A stretch of 64,000 nucleotides of DNA, taken from 38-11 sp964539975 (GTDB lineage: Bacteria; Bacillota; Clostridia; Tissierellales; Dethiosulfatibacteraceae). The position numbers and the translations under genes were made by a program. Below the pieces are notes generated by a model. That model saw only the letters and a program-made list of their open reading frames with translations, did not search any database and was not told where the DNA came from. This document shows, in pieces, positions 16,711 to 26,116 of this stretch (positions are counted from its first letter, which is position 1; the number at the start of each line of letters is the position of its first letter). The DNA lies in assembly GCA_964539975.1 (NCBI GenBank), contig CAZIKK010000010.1:16266-80265 (forward strand), given 5' to 3'.

Positions 16711-16774
16711 TCCCATATATTCATTAAATGTCCCTTATTGATTATACTACTTCCTCTCCCAAATAACAAGTCCC
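16711..16774 (-). promoter_or_regulatory. Candidate CggR operator (GGGAC direct repeats)
   Basis: Minus strand GGGAC occurs at 16774-16770 and 16734-16730, exactly 40 bp apart (about four helical turns), one on each side of the -10 box; further GGGA elements start at 16760 and 16714. CggR of Bacillus subtilis binds repeated CGGGAC-type boxes, so these are candidate half-sites. The assignment is by similarity of pattern only. Confidence 0.5.
16741..16769 (-). promoter_or_regulatory. sigma-A promoter of cggR-gapA operon
   Basis: Minus strand -35 TTGTTA (16769-16764), 17-bp spacer, -10 TATAAT (16746-16741). It lies between the rpoN terminator and cggR. Confidence 0.82.
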
Positions 16775-16800
16775 ATATGTCATACTAAACCATTCATTTC

Positions 16801-16828
16801 CTTTATAAAACCCAGCCTTAGCTGGGTT
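16801..16828 (-). terminator. Rho-independent terminator after rpoN
   Basis: Minus strand stem AACCCAGC-TAAG-GCTGGGTT followed by TTATAAAG. The stem overlaps the rpoN stop codon. Confidence 0.8.
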
Positions 16829-18254
16829 AATACCGCTTTCGCATGGATGAAGAGGCTATTCCTAGTTCTTCTCGATATTTTGCGATGGTTCTTCTAGAAA
16901 TATCAATCCCTTTTTCATTTAAAGCATTCGCCATTTTTTGATCACTCAATGGTTTTCTTTCATTTTCATTTTCAACCATTTCCTTAATGAGTGTTTTGAT
17001 GCTGGTAGAGGCCATGCCATCCATTTCTCCTTCTCGAGAAATAGAGCTTGAGAAAAAATATTTTAACTCAAACAAACCTCTCGGTGTTTGAACATATTTA
17101 CCGTTGGTCGCTCTGCTGACAGTTGATTCATGAACTTCAATGTCTTCTGCCACGTCTTTCAAAACAAGGGGTTTCAAATACTTGTCTCCCTTTTCAAAAA
17201 AATTAATTTGATGCTTTAATATGGACTCCGCTACTTTATACATGGTATGTCTTCTTTGTTCAATGCTTTTTATCAGCCACATAGAAGCGTTGAATTTATC
17301 ATACAGGAATTTGTTGGTTTCTTTATCGTCCACGCTTTTCATGATATTTTTGTAGTAATTGCTGATTCGAAGCATGGGGACATCACCATCATTCACCATG
17401 ATGACGTACTCACCATTTACTTTTGTAATGGTCACGTCAGCTGTAACGTACCGAATATTGTCATCGTCTAAATGAAATCCTCTAGAAGGTTTCGGCTCTA
17501 AGAAACGAATCATGTCACAAATCTGTTGCGCCCGCGTCACCGATACATCTAATTCTTTTGCAATGCATTGCAACTTGTTGCAAGCTAAGTTCTCTATATG
17601 ATTGTTGACCACCTCGTACACTTTTTCATCAAAGACACCTTTTTCTTTCAATTGTATGTTAAGGCATTCCTTCAAATCCCTTGCTGCAATCCCCGCAGGA
17701 TCAAATGTGTGAAAAATCTCCAATACTTCTAAGACATCGTTTTCAGAAACACCAAGTTGATCGGCTATTTCCATAGTTGAAACCGCTAAGTAGCCTTTCT
17801 TATCTAATGAGTCAATGATCCTTTCTCCAATCATTCTGTCTTTTTCTGTATTGACTGACAACCCCAACTGGGCATGCAAATGATCGCTTAAAGACCGTTG
17901 CTTCGATGTATAAGATTCGAATGTCTGCTTTGTTTCTGAATGATTTTGAGTATAAGACTTGTAGCTAATGTCATCATATTTTTCAACTACTTCGTGCCAG
18001 TCAATTTCGTCTTTTTTCCCTTCATCCAATTTATCTTTTTGTTCAAGCGTCTCCGCAGGTTTTTCAGCAGCAGTCTCCGCACCTTTGTCCCCAACTTCAA
18101 GGAATGGATTTGTTTCAATCTGCTTTTCAATGAACTCTTTTAACTCCATTGTATTGTATTGAAGAACTTGAATTGCTTGGCGCAATTCTGGGGTCATTAT
18201 TAATTTTTGAGTTTGTTGCAGATTCAGTTCAAAACCAATTTTCATATTATCCAT
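16827..18254 (-). CDS. rpoN: RNA polymerase sigma-54 factor RpoN
   Basis: Alternative sigma factor that needs an enhancer-binding ATPase. About 475 residues: glutamine-rich N-terminal activator region (QQTQKLIMTPELRQAIQVLQ), acidic linker (about 55-100), core-binding domain, and C-terminal DNA-binding domain with the HTH (DVAEDIEVHESTVSRATNGKY) and the RpoN box (SRRTIAKYREELGI). The start is uncertain: ATG at 18254 (MDNMKIG) or 18245 (MKIGFEL); AAGGG is two or eleven bases before them. No enhancer-binding protein is encoded in this window. It has its own terminator and stands alone ahead of cggR. Confidence 0.95.
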   Translation of the reverse strand: MDNMKIGFELNLQQTQKLIMTPELRQAIQVLQYNTMELKEFIEKQIETNPFLEVGDKGAETAAEKPAETLEQKDKLDEGKKDEIDWHEVVEKYDDISYKSYTQNHSETKQTFESYTSKQRSLSDHLHAQLGLSVNTEKDRMIGERIIDSLDKKGYLAVSTMEIADQLGVSENDVLEVLEIFHTFDPAGIAARDLKECLNIQLKEKGVFDEKVYEVVNNHIENLACNKLQCIAKELDVSVTRAQQICDMIRFLEPKPSRGFHLDDDNIRYVTADVTITKVNGEYVIMVNDGDVPMLRISNYYKNIMKSVDDKETNKFLYDKFNASMWLIKSIEQRRHTMYKVAESILKHQINFFEKGDKYLKPLVLKDVAEDIEVHESTVSRATNGKYVQTPRGLFELKYFFSSSISREGEMDGMASTSIKTLIKEMVENENERKPLSDQKMANALNEKGIDISRRTIAKYREELGIASSSMRKRY

Positions 18255-18348
18255 AACCCTTACATTCAAGATTCGTACCAACTTTTTAATTTTGGTCCGT
18301 TGTCTTTATAATTTTACCAAATTTTTACAAAAAAATAAAGCCCTATTT

Positions 18349-18393
18349 AAGACAACACCGGTTAATCCACTATAATTACTCCGGTGTTGTCTT
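18349..18393. terminator. Strong hairpin between transporter permease and rpoN
   Basis: Perfect 13-bp stem AAGACAACACCGG/CCGGTGTTGTCTT with a 19-base loop. The T run (18392-18398) is on the plus strand; on the minus strand, where the transporter operon ends, the following bases are TTAAATAGGG. It may work in both directions, and the plus-strand form would stop antisense transcription coming from rpoN. Confidence 0.6.
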
Positions 18394-18411
18394 TTTTTAG
18401 TGCTTTAAATA

Positions 18412-19377
18412 CTACCTAGTTGATTTATCGTAAGGAATCCCTTCAGCTTTTGGTGCTCTAGATTTTTTTGAGGTCAAAGCTAGAACGACCATTGTTGCCA
18501 CATAGGGTAACATTTTGTAGTAGTTTTGATCGATTCCCAATCTATAAAGAAACGGGATCAACGAAACCGAATAGGCAAGCGTTCTTAAAAAAGCAAAAAA
18601 TAATGCTGCCAACATAATTCTCAAAGGTTGCCATTGCCCAAAGATCATCACTGCTAAGGCCAAGAAACCAAATCCAGCTACTCCTGTGTGCCCGCTTATA
18701 TTGCCATCAGTAATGCCCACCGAATAAAAGAAACCGCCCATCCCAGCCAATATTCCAGAAATACTTACTCCTGCATATCTCATCTTATACACGTTGATGC
18801 CGACGGAATCAGCTGCATGGGGATGTTCTCCACATGCTCTTAGACGCAATCCAAACCTTGTTTTATACAGCAGAAAAACCGATAGAATCAAAAAGATAAA
18901 TCCGATCATCACGGTTAGATAAGTTCTTTGAAAGAATAGTTGCCCGACAATTGGAATGTTTCCCAGAATCGGAATTTCACGAATATAGAAATTCACATTT
19001 GTTGTGATGCCATCGCTATTGAAAGACATCTTTGAAAACAACAATACCAATGCAGGTATCAACATATTCAAAGAGGTTCCTGTAATCACTTGATTCGCCT
19101 TCATATTGACGGCCGCAAAAGAAAGAAGTAGGGAATAAACCAAACCTGAAATAGCAGCCACCGTCATTCCCATCAACAAAATCCACTGAGGCGGAATAGA
19201 GCTGTTTTGTACACTTAAAACAAACAAGGCACCAAAGAAAGCACCGAACAACATGATTCCTTCAAGGGCAATGTTGATCACACCACTTCTCTCACTGAAC
19301 ATCCCCCCTAGGGCGACCAATAGTAGAGGCATCGCTACCGGCAGCATGTTTTGTACCAGATAATAGACTACATCCAT
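18412..19377 (-). CDS. Nucleoside ABC transporter permease (second subunit)
   Basis: 321-residue inner-membrane permease of the branched-chain/sugar/BMP family (BPD_transp_2), with about eight hydrophobic segments. Motifs typical of the smaller permease of nucleoside importers are present: GGMFSERSGVINIALEGIML near the N-terminus and LRACGEHPHAADSVGINVYK in the middle. Its first base overlaps the last base of the upstream permease gene. With the lipoprotein, the ATPase and the partner permease it forms a complete importer. Confidence 0.92.
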   Translation of the reverse strand: MDVVYYLVQNMLPVAMPLLLVALGGMFSERSGVINIALEGIMLFGAFFGALFVLSVQNSSIPPQWILLMGMTVAAISGLVYSLLLSFAAVNMKANQVITGTSLNMLIPALVLLFSKMSFNSDGITTNVNFYIREIPILGNIPIVGQLFFQRTYLTVMIGFIFLILSVFLLYKTRFGLRLRACGEHPHAADSVGINVYKMRYAGVSISGILAGMGGFFYSVGITDGNISGHTGVAGFGFLALAVMIFGQWQPLRIMLAALFFAFLRTLAYSVSLIPFLYRLGIDQNYYKMLPYVATMVVLALTSKKSRAPKAEGIPYDKSTR

Positions 19378-20525
19378 TATTCAGATCCCTCCTTAATCTC
19401 CAAGTCTTTCTTGTCCTTTTCAATTCTTTTCTTGACAAATTTTCCTAATCCTGTATTCATGATCATTGCAAAGGCAGAAAAATAAATAATGACTGCCACG
19501 ACCACATCGATAATTTCTGGTTTGTAACCTACTAGACTTGCTAGCGTACCCCCCCTTTGAATATGAGAAATGAATGTGGCTGAAAAAATTATTCCTATTG
19601 GATGGGCATTTCCCAATAAAGCTACTGCTATTCCATTAAAACCCGCCGTCGCAATAATATTGATAGGTTCGTAAGTCATGCTACTTCCAACTATGGCAGA
19701 GGGTGCCAAGATCGCAAAGGCACCTCCCACACCAGCCAAACCTCCCGCGATGCTCATCGTCAAGATTATATTGCGTTTCCCTTTCATGCCGGCATATTCA
19801 CTGGCGTGTTTATTAAACCCCGTTGCCTTTAATTCATATCCAAAGGTTGTTTTTTCCAATACAATATACAACACAACTGCGATGATGATGGCAAATACAA
19901 TACCAAAGTTGACATTGGAACCATGAATGCCGAGTGCTGGAATTTGAGCACCTGAAGGTATATAACGCGTTCTTGTCATTGCAGGGTTATACATGGCTGC
20001 ATTTTTCAATACCAACATATCCACCAAATACATGCCGATGTAGTTGAACATAATAGAGGTGATGACCTCGTTAACATTCATCAGCGCTTTGAAAATTCCA
20101 GGAATAGCTCCCCAAACCATGCCTCCTACAAATCCAGCCAATATAGCCACTACCCAACTCAGACCATCTGGTAAATCCAACATAAACACAGCATAAAGAG
20201 CAAAAAACATGCCCATTGTGTATTGGCCAGAAGCACCAATATTGAACAATCCCATTTTAAATGCAAAGCCTACAGCCAAACCAGTCATTAGAATTGGTGT
20301 CGCGAAATAAAAAACATCTCCAATTCTGCCAAGGCCTCCCAATGTCACATATCTTATGCCTGGAACCGCACTGCCTGGTCGTGCTATCAACATAACTAGA
20401 AATCCAAAAATTAATCCCAGCAGTATCGCCATTAAAGCAGCTGCCAAAGATGAGAATCCCTTAGATCCGGTGATCTTTTTTACGATGCCAATTGATTTAG
20501 ATGACTTTTCTTGTTTATTAGCCAT
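19377..20525 (-). CDS. Nucleoside ABC transporter permease (first subunit)
   Basis: Larger permease, about 382 residues from ATG at 20525 (MANKQEKSS), which has GAGGAGG eight bases upstream and overlaps the ATPase stop by eight bases. A charged N-terminal tail is followed by about eight to ten membrane helices; MGLFNIGASGQYTMGMF and ELKATGFNKHASEYAGM are family motifs. The C-terminus is a charged tail (KKRIEKDKKDLEIKEGSE). Confidence 0.92.
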   Translation of the reverse strand: MANKQEKSSKSIGIVKKITGSKGFSSLAAALMAILLGLIFGFLVMLIARPGSAVPGIRYVTLGGLGRIGDVFYFATPILMTGLAVGFAFKMGLFNIGASGQYTMGMFFALYAVFMLDLPDGLSWVVAILAGFVGGMVWGAIPGIFKALMNVNEVITSIMFNYIGMYLVDMLVLKNAAMYNPAMTRTRYIPSGAQIPALGIHGSNVNFGIVFAIIIAVVLYIVLEKTTFGYELKATGFNKHASEYAGMKGKRNIILTMSIAGGLAGVGGAFAILAPSAIVGSSMTYEPINIIATAGFNGIAVALLGNAHPIGIIFSATFISHIQRGGTLASLVGYKPEIIDVVVAVIIYFSAFAMIMNTGLGKFVKKRIEKDKKDLEIKEGSE

Positions 20526-22071
20526 TGAAAGCCTCCTCACCCTTATTTCTTTTAGCACCAGCCATATATAAACCCAGTTCTTGGACCGTCGTCGTACTAG
20601 GGTCTAGTTCTCCCACTATTTCTCCTTCGTACATGACCAAAATCCGATCGCTAAGATTCATCACTTCTTCTAGCTCCAATGAGACTAACAAAACTGCTTT
20701 TCCTGCATCACGAATTCCCACCAACTGTTTGTGAATAAACTCGATCGCCCCCACATCCAATCCTCTGGTTGGTTGAACAGCAACCAATAATTCATGATCT
20801 TTATCAATTTCTCGAGCAACAATTGCCTTTTGTTGATTCCCTCCAGACATGCTTCTTACAACAGTTTTGGGCCCTTGACCACTTCTTATGTCATAAGATT
20901 CTATCAGTCGTTCTGCGTATTGTTCGACCGCACGAAATCTTATGAATCCGTTTTTTTGAAAGGCCTCCTGCCAATAGCGTTGCAACACTAAGTTTTCTGC
21001 CAAAGAATACTCTAAAACCAGCCCGTGTTTGTGTCGATCTTCTGGTATATGACTCATGCCGCTTATGGCTCTTTTTCGAATTGAAGCCTTAGAAATGTCT
21101 TCACCACAAAGTGTGACTTCTCCCTGAATCATCTTGTCTAATCCTGATAAGGCATGAACCAATTCTGTTTGTCCATTTCCATCTATTCCTGCAAGACAGA
21201 CAATTTCTCCAGCATGCACATCGAATGACACATTTCTTACAGCATTATTTTTATGCGTTTTAGAAGCAACGGTCATCTGTTTCACAGATAACACCTTTTC
21301 TCCTGGTTGACTTCTTTTTTTGTCGATTGTAAAGCTGATATCTCTGCCAACCATCATTCGCGATAATTCTTCCTTGGTTGTCTTGTCAACATCTACCGTG
21401 CCAACGCATCGTCCTTTTCTCAATACCGTACACCGATCTGCAATTTCCATTATCTCATTGAGTTTGTGGGTAATAAATAATATAGATTTGCCTTCTTCTG
21501 CCAAATCTCTCATGATTTTAAGCAGTTCCTTTATTTCTTGTGGTGTCAGTACAGCGGTAGGTTCATCAAAAATAAGTATTTCATTGTCACGGTACAACAT
21601 TTTTAAAATTTCAACTCTTTGCTGCATGCCCACCGAAATATCTTCAATAATTGCATCTGGATTCACTTTCAAACCATATTTTTCGCTTAAATCAATAACT
21701 CGATTTCTGGCTTCGCTTTTTTCTATCAAGCCTTTTTTCGTGGGTTCTACACCTAGGATGATATTTTCCAATACAGTAAAAATCTCCACAAGTTTAAAAT
21801 GTTGATGGACCATCCCTATCCCCAACGCGTTTGCATCATTTGGATTGTTGATTTTCACAACTTCTCCATTTTTTTTGATAACACCTGTCTCGGCTTGATA
21901 AAGCCCAAACAAAACGCTCATCAAAGTCGATTTTCCTGCTCCGTTCTCTCCCAATAATGCGTGTATCTCACCTTTTTTCAATTTTAGAGTGATATCATCA
22001 TTGGCTTTGATCCCGGGAAATTCTTTTGTGATGTCCAACATCTCAATTATATAGTTTGCCACCCTTATCAC
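20518..22071 (-). CDS. Nucleoside ABC transporter ATP-binding protein (two NBDs)
   Basis: 517-residue tandem ATPase of the sugar/nucleoside type. The first NBD has Walker A GENGAGKST, signature ISVGMQQRVEILK and Walker B EILIFDEPTA; the second has the degenerate Walker A GIDGNGQTE, SMSGGNQQK and LLVAVQPTRGLD, the usual asymmetry. The start is GTG at 22071 or GTG at 22064; neither has a strong site. It follows bmpA after 122 bases containing two small hairpins, and overlaps the next permease by eight bases. Confidence 0.95.
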   Translation of the reverse strand: MIRVANYIIEMLDITKEFPGIKANDDITLKLKKGEIHALLGENGAGKSTLMSVLFGLYQAETGVIKKNGEVVKINNPNDANALGIGMVHQHFKLVEIFTVLENIILGVEPTKKGLIEKSEARNRVIDLSEKYGLKVNPDAIIEDISVGMQQRVEILKMLYRDNEILIFDEPTAVLTPQEIKELLKIMRDLAEEGKSILFITHKLNEIMEIADRCTVLRKGRCVGTVDVDKTTKEELSRMMVGRDISFTIDKKRSQPGEKVLSVKQMTVASKTHKNNAVRNVSFDVHAGEIVCLAGIDGNGQTELVHALSGLDKMIQGEVTLCGEDISKASIRKRAISGMSHIPEDRHKHGLVLEYSLAENLVLQRYWQEAFQKNGFIRFRAVEQYAERLIESYDIRSGQGPKTVVRSMSGGNQQKAIVAREIDKDHELLVAVQPTRGLDVGAIEFIHKQLVGIRDAGKAVLLVSLELEEVMNLSDRILVMYEGEIVGELDPSTTTVQELGLYMAGAKRNKGEEAFNG

Positions 22072-22092
22072 TTCTCCCGTTGTAATGACCGC

Positions 22093-22149
22093 ACTGTCTT
22101 ATGACAGTACCGATTTTGATTTGAAAATAGGGAAAACTCTCGCTTTCCC
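22093..22149 (-). terminator. Two small hairpins between bmpA and the ATPase gene
   Basis: Minus strand inverted repeats GGGAAA/TTTCCC (22149-22130) and ACTGTC-ATAA-GACAGT (22108-22093). The first is followed by TATTTTC and could terminate part of the transcript or protect the bmpA mRNA, as expected when a binding protein is needed in excess over the permease. Confidence 0.45.
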
Positions 22150-22193
22150 CATTTTCTCCACCTTTAATTCAACAAGATGGTCCTATCTATGTG

Positions 22194-23342
22194 TTATCGT
22201 CTAATTCTTACAGTTACTTTTTCTAGTCCAAGTTGAGCAACCAACTCATCTGCTGTTGCATTTCCTGCCGCATCGGCTACTTGGATTTCTCTAATAATTC
22301 CTAGATCTCCTGCGGCTACTGCGGCAAATAGCGCATCATAATCGGCTTTCCCAAATGTTTCAAAGCGATCAAACGCGTCTCCATCTGGATTGTCTATTAC
22401 GATAGTGGGTAACCCAACACCATCATTTGCCGCATTAAAATATGTAGATTTCCCAGAATAAGTGTTCCAGCTGTCTGTCTTGTAAATCGATTCCAACACA
22501 TCAATAACCGATGTAGCCAATCCTTTCATTGCAGAAGTTATGACCGTTTCGCTGTCATACCTTTGGTCCACATCCACGCCAATTACTTTCCCTTCTGCTT
22601 CCGCTGCTGCTGACATAACACTCTTGCCAACTGCTCCTCCAGCTGCAAAGATCACTTCCACACCCTCTTGATACATCGTTCGTGCAGTAGCTTTGTTCGT
22701 ATCCGTCTCAGCAAAATTACCTGTGTAATGATAGGTAACTTCTATCGCACCATTTGCCAATCCTAGGTCGTTTGCTGCAGCTTCAGCCCCTTGTAAAAAT
22801 CCATATCCAAAAGCTTGCACTGCAGGAACAGGCATACCACCCATGTAACCTAATTTCGTCATGCCATCCATCACAGCTGCGTATCCAGCCAAATAAGCAG
22901 ACTCTTCTTCAGCATAAAAAATACTGGCAACATTATCATCTGTCCTAAAATCCGAATAGTCCGCTGTTCTAGGTGCACCATCCAACAATATGAATTTCAC
23001 ATCTGGATATTTGGTTTGCGCCTCATAGATAGCCACTTCGAACAAAAATCCCGGCGTCACAACCACTTTTGCTCCACCTGTTACCGCAAGATCTATCGAT
23101 GCCAGATATCCCGCATCCGAATCGTCTTCAGGTTTGATGTAGGCATGTGGAATGTTTTCCGCTGTAGCGAATTCAACAACACCTTCCCACGCTCCTTGAT
23201 TGAACGATTTGTCGTCAATGTTGCCTTTATCTGTAATCAATGTGATTTCAGCACCTTGTGTTGCGGTATCCCCTGAACATCCTACAATACTAGCCATCAC
23301 CAACATAAAAACCATTACAATTACCCATGCTTTTTTACCCAT
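22194..23342 (-). CDS. bmpA: BMP family lipoprotein, nucleoside-binding protein
   Basis: 382-residue substrate-binding lipoprotein. The N-terminus (MGKKAWVIVMVFMLVMASIV) is a type II signal peptide with lipobox IVGC, so the mature protein is anchored outside the membrane. BMP-domain motifs are clear: LITDKGNIDDKSFNQGAWEG, YLAGYAA, GYMGGMPVPAVQAFGYGF and a GVDVDQ segment. The family binds purine nucleosides. ATG at 23342 has TAGGAGG six bases upstream. First gene of the importer operon, 63 bases after trxB. Confidence 0.95.
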   Translation of the reverse strand: MGKKAWVIVMVFMLVMASIVGCSGDTATQGAEITLITDKGNIDDKSFNQGAWEGVVEFATAENIPHAYIKPEDDSDAGYLASIDLAVTGGAKVVVTPGFLFEVAIYEAQTKYPDVKFILLDGAPRTADYSDFRTDDNVASIFYAEEESAYLAGYAAVMDGMTKLGYMGGMPVPAVQAFGYGFLQGAEAAANDLGLANGAIEVTYHYTGNFAETDTNKATARTMYQEGVEVIFAAGGAVGKSVMSAAAEAEGKVIGVDVDQRYDSETVITSAMKGLATSVIDVLESIYKTDSWNTYSGKSTYFNAANDGVGLPTIVIDNPDGDAFDRFETFGKADYDALFAAVAAGDLGIIREIQVADAAGNATADELVAQLGLEKVTVRIRR

Positions 23343-23405
23343 TATTACCCTCCTATTCTATCCTTGGTATTACTTAATCTATCTTATGATCTATTAAGCC
23401 CTTTC

Positions 23406-24350
23406 TTATTCTAAGCTGTCTACGTACTTTTCTGCTTGAACAGCCGCTATTGCGCCATCTGCTGTTGCTGTAACCACTTGTCTCAAAGATTTTCTCCGAA
23501 CATCTCCAGCCGCAAAAACGCCTGGTATATTTGTGTGCATGTCTTCATCTGTCACTAGATAATGGTTCTCCATATCCAAAATGCCTTCAAACAATTCTGT
23601 TATCGGGTCGTACCCTATAAACACAAACACACCCATAATACCATCTGCTTCTTCTGCTTTGTATTCTGTCAGCTTCTCTGTCTTTCTATTTCTAATGACT
23701 ATTTCATTAACCAAACCTTGTCCTTTGATCTCTACAACTTCAGAATCCCATATGAAATCAATCTTCTCATTGGCAAACGCCTTTTCTTGTATGGATTTCG
23801 CCGCTCTCAGTTCATCTCTTCTATGGATAATATGAACTTTTCTTGCAAATTTTGAGACGAATATAGCTTCTTCTACCGCCGTATCGCCACCACCAACAAC
23901 AAATACTTCCAATCCTTCAAAAAACGCTGCATCACAAGTTGCGCAATAAGAGACTCCTTTACCAATGAACGCTTTCTCTCCTGGACATCCAATCAATCTT
24001 GGTCTAGCCCCGGTGGATACAATTACTGACTTAGCTCGGTACTCATCCTTGTTTCCTTTTAGCACTTTTATCGTGGAGGTCAAGTCCACCTCGTGAATTG
24101 TATCTAAAACCCTTTTTGTCTTGAAACGATCTACTTGATCAATCATCTTTTGTATTAAAGATGGCCCTGTTTCTCCTTCTGAAGATCCTGGATAATTTTC
24201 AACTTCTTCCGTTTGAATAATTAAACCACCTTCTTTTTCTTTTTCGATCATAAGGGTATTCAACCTAGCTCTTCCTGCGTATAAGCCTGCTGCCAAACCT
24301 GCAGGTCCACCACCAAGAATAATAACATCGTATACTTCACTCATTTTCAT
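23406..24350 (-). CDS. trxB: Thioredoxin-disulfide reductase
   Basis: FAD-dependent reductase that passes NADPH electrons to thioredoxin. 314 residues: N-terminal FAD motif ILGGGPAGLAAGLYAGRA, redox pair CATC in SYCATCDAAFF, NADPH motif VVGGGDTAVEEAI, and the C-terminal FAD segment GVFAAGDVRRKSLRQVVTA. Start is ATG at 24350 or two codons later (MSEVYDV). A TATAAT element lies about 35 bases upstream but with a poor -35. Confidence 0.96.
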   Translation of the reverse strand: MKMSEVYDVIILGGGPAGLAAGLYAGRARLNTLMIEKEKEGGLIIQTEEVENYPGSSEGETGPSLIQKMIDQVDRFKTKRVLDTIHEVDLTSTIKVLKGNKDEYRAKSVIVSTGARPRLIGCPGEKAFIGKGVSYCATCDAAFFEGLEVFVVGGGDTAVEEAIFVSKFARKVHIIHRRDELRAAKSIQEKAFANEKIDFIWDSEVVEIKGQGLVNEIVIRNRKTEKLTEYKAEEADGIMGVFVFIGYDPITELFEGILDMENHYLVTDEDMHTNIPGVFAAGDVRRKSLRQVVTATADGAIAAVQAEKYVDSLE

Positions 24351-24456
24351 TACACCGCCTTTCTATTACTGTGATCTAATCCTATTATATTCAAAACCAT
24401 CCTTAAATGAAACCTATAAATCCAATCCTTCCTCCATTGTTAATAAAATATAATAA

Positions 24457-26097
24457 TTAATGGTCTCCTTTGAATTCATTAAGTACTGCCCGCTTATTGA
24501 TTACTTCCACTATGGACTCTGCCATATTGGTTGAATGGTCTCCAATTCTCTCAAGGTTGCTGATGGTATCTAGAAAGACAATTCCTGTGCTTGTCATGCA
24601 TAGACCATCGTTCAATCTTGCCATATGATTTTTTCGCAATTCCTTTTCCATAGCATTAATTTTCTTTTCTTTCTCAAAAACAGCCATGGCCATATCATTA
24701 TCCACCGTCTTAAATGTTAAGATAGCCAATTTATAGGTTTCATGAACCAGTTCCATCATTTCAGTTAATTCCTGCATGGCATTCTCTGAGAATTGATCTC
24801 CGTTCTCTATATTGTATAAGGCAAGCTCTGCAATATTGTCTGCATGATCCCCTACTCTTTCCACATCATTAATTGTATTCATAAGCGTTGTGACCTTGTC
24901 TCTTTGATCTCCTGTCAATGAAAGCTTTGAAATATCGACAATAAAATCAAGTAGCTTTTTCTCCATAACGTTCACTAGCTTTTCTTTTTCGAAAACAGCA
25001 TGGGCCATCGCCTCGTCCCGATTAATTAAAGCATACTGAGCATCCAACATTTCTTCTTCAACCATCTTAGCCATTCTCAATACTTCTCTTGAAAATTGCG
25101 CTAAAGCAATGGAAGGTGTTGCCAACAATCGTTTATCCAAATATTTAAATGCACCAATTTGATCTTCATCCTCACCCTTGATCACTTTCTCAGCCAATCT
25201 AACTATTCTATTTGCAAAAGGATACATGATGATAACAGTAATGATGTTGAAAAATGTATGCGCATTGGCTATCTGTCTTTCTATGTTCACTGGTGAAAGC
25301 CACTCAACAAAAGTCTGAACAGGAATTCTCAAAAACATCATAAATAGCAATGTCCCCGTCACATTGAAAATCAAGTGCATCAAAGCAGCGCGCTTAGCCG
25401 TTTTATTGGCCCCTACCCCTGCTATCATCGCGGTCACACAAGTTCCAATGTTTTCACCAAATAGAATGGGATACGCCATCTCAATCGTCAGATGCCCACT
25501 CCCCGCCACTGCTATTAAAAGAGCTGTGGTTGCAGAAGAACTCTGAAGCACTGCTGTAATCACAAATCCTGCAAATATGCCAAACAAAGGATTGTTAAAA
25601 TTCATTAATAAGTCCATAAAAATAGGAGATTCCCGCAATGGCTCCATCGCACTTTTCATAAAATCCATCCCAAGAAACAAAATTCCGAAACCTATAAATA
25701 TTTCTGACACTTCCTTAACCCTTTTGTTCTTGGATCCATAATAAAAGGCAACCCCTATCCCCACAAACAGAGGGGCTATGTCGGTCAACTTAAAAGCCAC
25801 CATTTGAGCCGTAACCGTAGTTCCGATATTGGCACCCATAATCACACCGATTGCCTGAGTCAAATTCATCAATCCAGCATTGACAAAGCCAACAGTCATA
25901 ACGGTTGTAGCCGAAGAGCTTTGAACAACAATGGTAACCAACCCACCAACAAAAACACCTAATACACGGTTGTTGGTCAATGCAGCCAATATGCCTCTCA
26001 TTTTTGATCCGGCCGCCTTTTGCAGAGCGCTACCCATGTAATTCATGCCGAATAAAAACAGCCCTAATCCTCCAATTAAACCAAATGCAATACTCAT
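24457..26097 (-). CDS. Na/Pi cotransporter family protein with PhoU domain (copy 1)
   Basis: 546 residues. The N-terminal half (about 1-310) is a NaPi-II-type transporter with the inverted repeat marked by QSSSATTVMTVGFVNAG and LQSSSATTALLIAVAGSG. The C-terminal part (about 335-546) is a helical PhoU-like domain with two repeats, including NDVERVGDHADNIAELALY and SNLERIGDHSTNMAE. Phosphate uptake or export coupled to sodium is the family role. It follows the second copy by 20 bases. The genes are clear paralogues, sharing the same order of motifs. Confidence 0.93.
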   Translation of the reverse strand: MSIAFGLIGGLGLFLFGMNYMGSALQKAAGSKMRGILAALTNNRVLGVFVGGLVTIVVQSSSATTVMTVGFVNAGLMNLTQAIGVIMGANIGTTVTAQMVAFKLTDIAPLFVGIGVAFYYGSKNKRVKEVSEIFIGFGILFLGMDFMKSAMEPLRESPIFMDLLMNFNNPLFGIFAGFVITAVLQSSSATTALLIAVAGSGHLTIEMAYPILFGENIGTCVTAMIAGVGANKTAKRAALMHLIFNVTGTLLFMMFLRIPVQTFVEWLSPVNIERQIANAHTFFNIITVIIMYPFANRIVRLAEKVIKGEDEDQIGAFKYLDKRLLATPSIALAQFSREVLRMAKMVEEEMLDAQYALINRDEAMAHAVFEKEKLVNVMEKKLLDFIVDISKLSLTGDQRDKVTTLMNTINDVERVGDHADNIAELALYNIENGDQFSENAMQELTEMMELVHETYKLAILTFKTVDNDMAMAVFEKEKKINAMEKELRKNHMARLNDGLCMTSTGIVFLDTISNLERIGDHSTNMAESIVEVINKRAVLNEFKGDH

Positions 26098-26116
26098 TGA
26101 TCCTCCTAATTTTATG

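Noticed and set aside
23343..23405. Riboswitch or strong promoter before bmpA
   Set aside because: Only 63 bases lie between trxB and bmpA, with a ribosome-binding site but no recognisable aptamer or -35/-10 pair.
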